Assembly (NCBI RefSeq): GCF_016864575.1
Contig: NZ_CP044125.1
Span: 1,762,501 to 1,826,500, forward strand
Direction: 5' to 3'
DNA from: Rhizobium sp. BG4
GTDB taxonomy: Bacteria > Pseudomonadota > Alphaproteobacteria > Rhizobiales > Rhizobiaceae
DNA length: 64,000 bases
Shown: positions 58,913 through 64,000 of the stretch, in pieces
Numbering within the stretch: the stretch's first letter is position 1
How the letters are laid out: every line of letters starts with the position of its first letter
Notes under the pieces: model-generated
Database searches by the model: none
What the model saw: only the letters and a program-made list of their open reading frames with translations
Told to the model about the DNA's origin: nothing
Program-made: the position numbers and the translations under genes

Positions 58913-59734
58913 TTAGCGCAGCTTCGGACGAAGGGCAACGATCGCCGCCGCCGTCTCTTCGATCGAACGGCGCGTGACATCGATGATCGGCCAGTTGTGC
59001 TTGGCACAAAGCGAGCGGGCATATTTCAGCTCCTCTGAGATGGCGGCCCTGTCTATATACTCGCCCCGATCGAAACCGGGTGTGGCGCCGAGCACTCTAT
59101 TCTCGCGAACCTGGGAGATGCGATCGGTCGTGGCGATCAAACAGACGATCAGCGGCTTGGTCGCCGAGAAGACGGCTTCCGGCAATGGCACGCCATAGAC
59201 GATCGGAATGTTTGCGGTCTTGATGCCACGATTGGCGAGATAGATGCTGGTGGGGGTTTTCGACGTGCGGCTGATGCCGACGATAACGACATCGGCGTCA
59301 TTATAATCGTCCGGCATCTGCCCGTCGTCATGATCCATGGTGAAGTTCAGCGCTTCGATACGCGCGAAATATCCGGCATTCATCACATGCTGCGCGCCGA
59401 CACGGCGGCGCGACGGGGCGCCAAGATAGATCTGGAACGCGGCCATCACGGGCTCGAGAACATTGACCGATGCAACACCCATTTCGGCGCAACGCTCGTC
59501 GATCAGCGTCGCGAGCTCACGGTCGACAATCGTATAGAGGACGATGCCGGGCTCGTGGTCGATGGCATCGAGAACTGGCAGCAGCTGCTTGCGATTTCGG
59601 ATGAGCGGATAGACGTGTTCGATCGGTTGGGCTGATTTGAACTGCGCAGAAGCCGCGCGTCCAGCCGAGATGAGAGTCTCTCCTGTTGAGTCAGATATGA
59701 GATGCAGATGGAAGAAGTTAGTCCGGTTCTCCAC
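58913..59734 (-). CDS. Pyruvate,phosphate dikinase regulatory kinase/pyrophosphorylase (DUF299, PPSR/PDRP)
   Basis: Bifunctional serine/threonine kinase and Pi-dependent pyrophosphorylase that switches pyruvate phosphate dikinase or PEP synthase off and on. The sequence has [22 protein letters not shown], the P-loop-like [27 protein letters not shown] and the C-terminal [18 protein letters not shown] 59734 gives about 273 residues and [12 protein letters not shown] as N-terminus, which is the family norm; the 13 residues upstream would run into origin DNA with a DnaA-like box. First gene left of oriC. With pckA it belongs to PEP-pyruvate control. Confidence 0.92.
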   Translation of the reverse strand: MENRTNFFHLHLISDSTGETLISAGRAASAQFKSAQPIEHVYPLIRNRKQLLPVLDAIDHEPGIVLYTIVDRELATLIDERCAEMGVASVNVLEPVMAAFQIYLGAPSRRRVGAQHVMNAGYFARIEALNFTMDHDDGQMPDDYNDADVVIVGISRTSKTPTSIYLANRGIKTANIPIVYGVPLPEAVFSATKPLIVCLIATTDRISQVRENRVLGATPGFDRGEYIDRAAISEELKYARSLCAKHNWPIIDVTRRSIEETAAAIVALRPKLR

Positions 59735-59819
59735 GTTATTTTCCGCCACCTGTTGATAAGACTGGATGACCAAGAGCTAAGGGAGCCGCGGGGTTCGAGG
59801 CAAGGGAAAACGTGCCTGC

Positions 59820-59828
59820 TTATCCACA
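59820..59828 (+). promoter_or_regulatory. Perfect DnaA box
   Basis: TTATCCACA, identical to the DnaA consensus, near the centre of the predicted origin. Weaker boxes flank it on both sides in both orientations. Confidence 0.8.
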
Positions 59829-60082
59829 TTCGGAATTTTCCGGACAGCGAAAAGGCCGGCTTGTGGAGGATGTGGATGATGAAGAGAAGCCAGACTCTCG
59901 TCCACTGGTTGTCCACACACGGACGATAAAGCGGAAGCATCAAAGCGATTGGATTCGTTTCGAGATTCCGTTTGGTCCACAGGTTATAGCCCAAATGGCT
60001 GATTTCTTTCCGCGCCGTCCGAGCAAACGCGACAAATCGCATCGTTCGTGGATGGATTTTAATCCTTGATAGACACCGACTC

Positions 60083-60122
60083 TAAGAAATAGAAACATTT
60101 TAAAATATCTTTGATTTTAGAT
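60083..60122. other. AT-rich stretch at the hemE edge of oriC
   Basis: A run dominated by A and T (AGAAACATTTTAAAATATC and following TTTGATTTTAG) stands out against the GC-rich surroundings. It may be the DNA unwinding element, and also contains the hemE promoter region. Confidence 0.5.
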
Positions 60123-60135
60123 AGGGAAGAAGCGC

Positions 60136-61170
60136 TTGAGCGAAACGCGCCGGAAAATTATGAGAGTTCTCGACGGTGAAACTCTCTCCCCTCCTCCGAT
60201 CTGGCTTATGAGACAGGCGGGACGATATCTGCCGGAATACAGACAAACGCGCCAGAAGGCCGGAAGTTTCCTCGACCTCTGTTATTCTCCTGACCATGCC
60301 GTGGAAGTGACGCTGCAACCGATCCGCCGTTATGGCTTCGACGCAGCGATCCTGTTCTCGGATATCCTGGTCATTCCCGACGCGATGAAGCGCAATGTGC
60401 GTTTCACAGAAGGCCATGGTCCTGAGATGGATCCCATCGATGAAGCCGGGATTGCCAATCTCAATGACGAGGAGATTGTGTCCTATCTCAAGCCGGTGCT
60501 GGAGACGGTTTCGAGGCTGCGGGCTGAGCTACCCTCGGAAACGACGCTGCTCGGCTTCTGTGGCGCTCCCTGGACCGTTGCGACCTATATGATCGCTGGG
60601 AAGGGTACGCCGGATCAGGCACCCGCCCGCCTGTTCGCCTACAAGCATCCGAAAGCCTTCGAGCGGCTGTTGATGCTGCTCGCCGATGTTTCGGCCGACT
60701 ATCTCGTGGCGCAGATCGATGCCGGCGCCGATGCAGTGCAGATTTTCGATTCCTGGGCCGGTGTTCTCGGCGAGAAGGAATTTGCGGCCTATGCCGTGAA
60801 GCCCGTCGCGCGCATGATCGCTTCGATCCGGGCACAGCGTCCGCAGGCCAAGATCATCGCTTTCGCCAAGGGTGCCGGCTATCTCCTGAAGGACTACCGA
60901 CAGAAGACCGGGGCGGACGCGATCGGCCTCGATTGGTCGGTGCCGCTGGAATTTGCGCGTGAGCTGCAGAAGGATGGCGCGGTTCAGGGCAATCTCGATC
61001 CGATGCGGGTCGTTGCCGGTGGCCGGGCGCTGGAGGAAGGCATCGACGAAATCCTCGAAAAGCTCGGGGATGGGCCGCTGATCTTCAATCTCGGTCACGG
61101 CATCACACCGCAGGCGGATCCTGAGAATGTGCGGCTGCTGGTCGAGCGGGTGCGCGGATCGCGAGGTTGA
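60136..61170 (+). CDS. hemE: Uroporphyrinogen decarboxylase HemE
   Basis: Haem pathway enzyme converting uroporphyrinogen III to coproporphyrinogen III. The 344-residue sequence begins [15 protein letters not shown] with [34 protein letters not shown] and [14 protein letters not shown], all hallmark blocks. It uses a TTG start with AGGGAAG upstream. First gene to the right of oriC and followed by hemJ after two bases. Confidence 0.97.
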   Translation: MSETRRKIMRVLDGETLSPPPIWLMRQAGRYLPEYRQTRQKAGSFLDLCYSPDHAVEVTLQPIRRYGFDAAILFSDILVIPDAMKRNVRFTEGHGPEMDPIDEAGIANLNDEEIVSYLKPVLETVSRLRAELPSETTLLGFCGAPWTVATYMIAGKGTPDQAPARLFAYKHPKAFERLLMLLADVSADYLVAQIDAGADAVQIFDSWAGVLGEKEFAAYAVKPVARMIASIRAQRPQAKIIAFAKGAGYLLKDYRQKTGADAIGLDWSVPLEFARELQKDGAVQGNLDPMRVVAGGRALEEGIDEILEKLGDGPLIFNLGHGITPQADPENVRLLVERVRGSRG

Positions 61171-61172
61171 GC

Positions 61173-61709
61173 ATGGAAAAGCAGACTGGAGCCCGGCCCG
61201 GAGCCTATGCACGTCGGCGCGCGCATTTCGCCCTCGCCTTCTTTGCCGTTCTGGCTGTCGGGCTCTTTGCCTGGAACCCGGAGAACCTCTATCTCTGGAT
61301 CAAGGCGCTGCACATCATTGCGGTTATCTCCTGGATGGCCGGCCTGTTCTACATGCCGCGGCTTTTCATCTATCACACGGATGCAGAGCCGGGTTCCGAG
61401 CAGTCGGAAACCTTCAAGGTTATGGAGAGCAGGCTTCTGAAGATCATCATGAACCCGGCGATGATGCTGACCTGGATCTTCGGGCTTTATCTCGCTTGGT
61501 CGGTCTATGGCTTCCAGGGCGGCTGGCTGCATGCCAAGATAGGGCTCGTCGTGCTGCTGACGGCTGTTCACATGTTCTTCAGCCGGGCCGTTCGCGACTT
61601 TGCGGCGGATCGCAACCGGCGCTCGGCGCGCTACTGGCGGTTCATGAATGAAGCCCCGACGCTGCTGATGATCCTGATCGTCATTCTGGTTGTCGTGAAG
61701 CCTTTTTGA
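61173..61709 (+). CDS. hemJ: Protoporphyrinogen oxidase HemJ
   Basis: Integral membrane enzyme that oxidises protoporphyrinogen IX, replacing HemY/HemG in most alphaproteobacteria. The 178-residue protein has four hydrophobic helices; KALHIIAVISWMAGLFYMPRLFIYH holds the conserved His and is the family signature, with YWRFMNEAPTLLMILIVILVVVKPF at the end. ATG 61173, with GAGG upstream; two bases after hemE, so the pair is one haem operon. Confidence 0.94.
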   Translation: MEKQTGARPGAYARRRAHFALAFFAVLAVGLFAWNPENLYLWIKALHIIAVISWMAGLFYMPRLFIYHTDAEPGSEQSETFKVMESRLLKIIMNPAMMLTWIFGLYLAWSVYGFQGGWLHAKIGLVVLLTAVHMFFSRAVRDFAADRNRRSARYWRFMNEAPTLLMILIVILVVVKPF

Positions 61710-61906
61710 GGTCTGGCGGAAGCCGAGGTTAAATTTGCTTCATTTTAAGCAGCCCCCTTGCGGCGCCTTATCTTAGTCGCTATTTTCCGCGCATCTCATC
61801 TTCGTGGCATGTGTTTTGAGTTCAGTCGTCTGCGAGCCCTTTCGCAACACCGAATACGACCCGACATAGCCTTCCCCCTTTTGAAATACAGAGTAATGGT
61901 CACTTC
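61710..61906. other. hemJ-rho intergenic leader
   Basis: A 197-base gap without a gene; it must hold the rho promoter and leader. An AT-rich stretch (TTAAATTTGCTTCATTTTAAG) lies at its left. Rho leaders are often self-regulated, but no specific structure can be assigned by eye. Confidence 0.4.
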
Positions 61907-63172
61907 ATGGCTGAAATGAAGCTTCAGGAACTTAAGAGTAAATCCCCGACCGATCTTCTGGCGTTTGCCGAATCGCTCGAGGTCGAAAATGCAAGCACAA
62001 TGCGCAAACAGGAATTGATGTTTGCGATCCTGAAGGTTCTCGCCAGCCAGGACGTCGAGATCATCGGCGAAGGCGTCGTCGAAGTGCTGCAGGACGGGTT
62101 TGGCTTCCTGCGCTCCGCTAACGCAAACTATCTGCCGGGTCCTGACGATATCTATATCTCCCCGTCGCAGATCCGCCGCTTCTCGCTGAAGACAGGTGAC
62201 ACCGTGGAGGGCCCGATCCGCGGACCGAAGGAAGGCGAGCGCTACTTCGCGCTGCTCAAAGTCAACACGATCAATTTCGACGATCCGGAGAAGATCCGTC
62301 ACAAGGTTCACTTCGACAACCTGACGCCGCTTTATCCGAACGAGCGCTTCCGTATGGAGCTCGATATTCCGACCTCGAAGGATCTGTCTTCGCGCGTCAT
62401 CGATCTCGTCGCCCCGCTCGGCAAGGGCCAGCGCGGTCTGATCGTTGCTCCGCCGCGTACCGGTAAGACGGTTCTCTTGCAGAACATCGCGCATTCGATC
62501 ACGGCAAACCATCCGGAATGCTACCTGATCGTTCTCTTGATCGACGAGCGTCCGGAAGAAGTGACGGACATGCAGCGCTCGGTGCGCGGCGAAGTCATCT
62601 CGTCCACCTTCGATGAGCCGGCCGTTCGCCACGTTCAGGTCGCTGAAATGGTCATCGAGAAGGCCAAGCGCCTCGTTGAACATGGCCGCGACGTCGTCAT
62701 TCTGCTCGACTCCATCACCCGCCTCGGCCGCGCGTACAACACGGTTGTTCCGTCTTCCGGTAAGGTTCTGACCGGTGGTGTAGACGCTAACGCCCTGCAG
62801 CGCCCGAAGCGCTTCTTCGGTGCCGCCCGTAACATCGAAGAGGGCGGCTCGCTGACGATTATCGCAACGGCGCTGATCGATACCGGCAGCCGTATGGACG
62901 AAGTCATTTTCGAAGAGTTCAAGGGTACCGGCAACTCGGAAATCGTCCTCGACCGCAAGGTTGCCGACAAGCGTATCTTCCCGGCGATGGATATCCTCAA
63001 GTCCGGTACGCGTAAGGAAGATCTGCTGGTGCCGCGCCAGGATCTCCAGAAGATCTTCGTGCTCCGCCGTATCCTGGCTCCGATGGGCACGACCGATGCA
63101 ATCGAATTCCTCATCGATAAGTTGAAGCAGACGAAGAACAACCCTGACTTCTTCGACTCGATGAACACCTGA
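61907..63172 (+). CDS. rho: Transcription termination factor Rho
   Basis: Hexameric RNA helicase that ends transcripts. The 421-residue protein shows the N-terminal [22 protein letters not shown] domain, the RNA-binding [36 protein letters not shown] cold-shock-like fold, P-loop [15 protein letters not shown] and [26 protein letters not shown]. Normal length. Followed by mnmE on the same strand after 81 bases with a weak hairpin. Confidence 0.98.
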   Translation: MAEMKLQELKSKSPTDLLAFAESLEVENASTMRKQELMFAILKVLASQDVEIIGEGVVEVLQDGFGFLRSANANYLPGPDDIYISPSQIRRFSLKTGDTVEGPIRGPKEGERYFALLKVNTINFDDPEKIRHKVHFDNLTPLYPNERFRMELDIPTSKDLSSRVIDLVAPLGKGQRGLIVAPPRTGKTVLLQNIAHSITANHPECYLIVLLIDERPEEVTDMQRSVRGEVISSTFDEPAVRHVQVAEMVIEKAKRLVEHGRDVVILLDSITRLGRAYNTVVPSSGKVLTGGVDANALQRPKRFFGAARNIEEGGSLTIIATALIDTGSRMDEVIFEEFKGTGNSEIVLDRKVADKRIFPAMDILKSGTRKEDLLVPRQDLQKIFVLRRILAPMGTTDAIEFLIDKLKQTKNNPDFFDSMNT

Positions 63173-63198
63173 TCCGTTAGCCGGATTCATCCATACAG

Positions 63199-63235
63199 GC
63201 CGGTCGCATCTAGCGGCCGGCTTTGTTATTTTGGG
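63199..63235 (+). terminator. Weak terminator-like hairpin after rho
   Basis: GGCCG and CGGCC arms around an 11-base loop followed by a T-rich tail (CTTTGTTATTTT). Short stem, so function is uncertain. Confidence 0.4.
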
Positions 63236-63253
63236 AGCCGGAGAGAGCAAGCG

Positions 63254-64000
63254 ATGACGCGACAAACGATCTATGCCCTGTCGAGCGGCGGCCTTCCCTC
63301 GGGCGTCGCTGTCGTTCGCATCAGCGGTCCGGCGACGGCGGCAGCACTTCAGCATCTGATCGGCACCCTCCCCTCTCCGAGGCAGGCCAGCCTGCGAACG
63401 ATTCGAAACCGGAACGGTGACCCGATCGATTCGGGTCTGATCCTATTCTTCCCGAGCCCCGCATCGTTCACCGGTGAAGACTGCGCCGAACTGCAGATTC
63501 ATGGCGGCCGCGCCGTTGTTCAAAGCCTGCTTCAGTGCCTGAGCGAAATTCCCGGGCTGCGTCTTGCCGTAGAAGGTGAGTTCTCGCGCCGGGCATTTGA
63601 GAACGGCAAGCTTGATCTCGTTGAGATCGAAGGCTTGGCCGATCTGATTGCTGCCGAGACCGAGATGCAGCGGCGCCTGGCCGTAGAGCACAGCTCAGGA
63701 CACCTTTCCAAGCTATACGATTCGTGGGCGGAACGATTGACGCGTTGCCGCGCGCTGATTGAGGCGGAACTGGACTTTGCTGACGAGGACGATGTTCCCG
63801 GCTCGGTTTCGGATCAGGTATGGGCAGAGGTCAACCGCCTAAAGTCCGAGATATCTGCGCATCTTGCAAATGCAGATGCCGGCGAGATCATCCGGGATGG
63901 TTTTAAGGTCGTCATCGCCGGCGCGCCGAATGCCGGCAAGTCGTCGCTGATGAATGCCCTCGCCCAGCGCGATGTGGCGATTGTTACCGACATAGCCGGC
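63254..64000 (+). CDS. mnmE: tRNA modification GTPase MnmE (TrmE), truncated by window edge
   Basis: With MnmG makes the cmnm5 group at U34 of tRNAs. The open frame runs from ATG 63254 to the window end (249 codons) with no stop. [26 protein letters not shown] is the N-terminal formyl-THF-binding fold, [15 protein letters not shown] and [24 protein letters not shown] follow, and the G-domain P-loop [14 protein letters not shown] and DIAG at the very end. The C-terminal half lies outside. In related genomes gidA, gidB and parAB follow next. Confidence 0.96.
   Translation, partial: MTRQTIYALSSGGLPSGVAVVRISGPATAAALQHLIGTLPSPRQASLRTIRNRNGDPIDSGLILFFPSPASFTGEDCAELQIHGGRAVVQSLLQCLSEIPGLRLAVEGEFSRRAFENGKLDLVEIEGLADLIAAETEMQRRLAVEHSSGHLSKLYDSWAERLTRCRALIEAELDFADEDDVPGSVSDQVWAEVNRLKSEISAHLANADAGEIIRDGFKVVIAGAPNAGKSSLMNALAQRDVAIVTDIAG

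Larger units (their letters stand above)
59735..60135. other. oriC: Predicted chromosomal origin of replication (oriC)
   Basis: This 401-base gene-free gap between divergent units holds a cluster of DnaA boxes: perfect TTATCCACA at 59820-59828, and single-mismatch boxes TGTTGATAA (59751-59759), TGTGGATGA (59871-59879) and TTGTCCACA (59909-59917). A strongly AT-rich stretch at about 60083-60122 next to hemE could be the unwinding element. GANTC methylation sites recur at 59893, 59952, 59964 and 60078. The position upstream of hemE matches the known origins of Caulobacter and Sinorhizobium chromosomes. Boundaries are approximate. Confidence 0.82.

Overview
The window is about 64 kb of chromosome from an alphaproteobacterium of the Rhizobiaceae (Rhizobium/Agrobacterium group). 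The evidence is the gene content and order: ActS/ActR, ChvG/ChvI next to pckA and to a short HprK-EIIA-HPr block, the 466-residue AhcY type, hisB-DUF2628-hisH-hisA-hisF-hisE-coaA, hslV-GNAT-hslU, addB-addA-trxA, trpF-trpB-trpA-accD-folC, and the origin-proximal string maf-aroE-coaE-dnaQ // hemE-hemJ-rho-mnmE. Genes have high-GC third positions and sit in tightly packed, often overlapping operons. I see no insertion sequence, prophage, CRISPR array, rRNA or tRNA, so this is conserved core chromosome. The species cannot be fixed from the sequence alone.

Layout. 0.1-5 kb: helicase hrpB (apparent frameshift near its 5' end), redox two-component pair actS-actR, mmcB on the other strand. 5-10.7 kb: an L,D-transpeptidase lipoprotein facing malate synthase G, a cytochrome P450 and a DUF1402 exported protein. 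10.8-13.2 kb: HslVU protease with an acetyltransferase wedged between its two subunits. 13.3-18 kb: histidine operon ending in coaA. 18-20.8 kb: alkB, arfB and pckA. 21-25 kb: chvI-chvG and a regulatory PTS (HprK, EIIA, HPr). 25-31.6 kb: ahcY, a DivL-type pseudo-histidine kinase, a TsaE-AmgK fusion and murU. 31.6-38.8 kb: addB-addA and trxA. 38.8-43.9 kb: folC (second apparent frameshift), accD, trpA, trpB, trpF. 43.9-49.5 kb: M48-type peptidase, DUF2852, PHA depolymerase, FAA hydrolase-family protein, glutathionyl-hydroquinone reductase, nitroreductase. 49.6-56.1 kb: gyrB; XRE-Smr-MltA-Tim44 block; fxsA, secB. 56.1-59.7 kb: dnaQ, coaE, aroE, maf, PPDK regulatory kinase, all running leftward. 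59.7-60.1 kb: a DnaA-box cluster with an AT-rich stretch, interpreted as oriC. 60.1-64 kb: hemE, hemJ, rho and the start of mnmE, all running rightward.

Main points for a second look: the probable chromosomal origin beside hemE with clustered DnaA boxes and GANTC methylation sites; two parS-like sites that share the same 17-base sequence (one 1.5 kb from oriC, one 40 kb away); two genes (hrpB, folC) each broken by what looks like one lost G/C base, suggesting sequencing errors or recent lesions; a kinase with Tyr in place of the phospho-accepting His (DivL signature); a TsaE-AmgK fusion placed directly before MurU, linking tRNA modification to cell-wall sugar recycling; and candidate operators in front of ahcY, pckA and phaZ. 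I did not find a clearly new defence or mobile system; the region reads as conserved housekeeping DNA.
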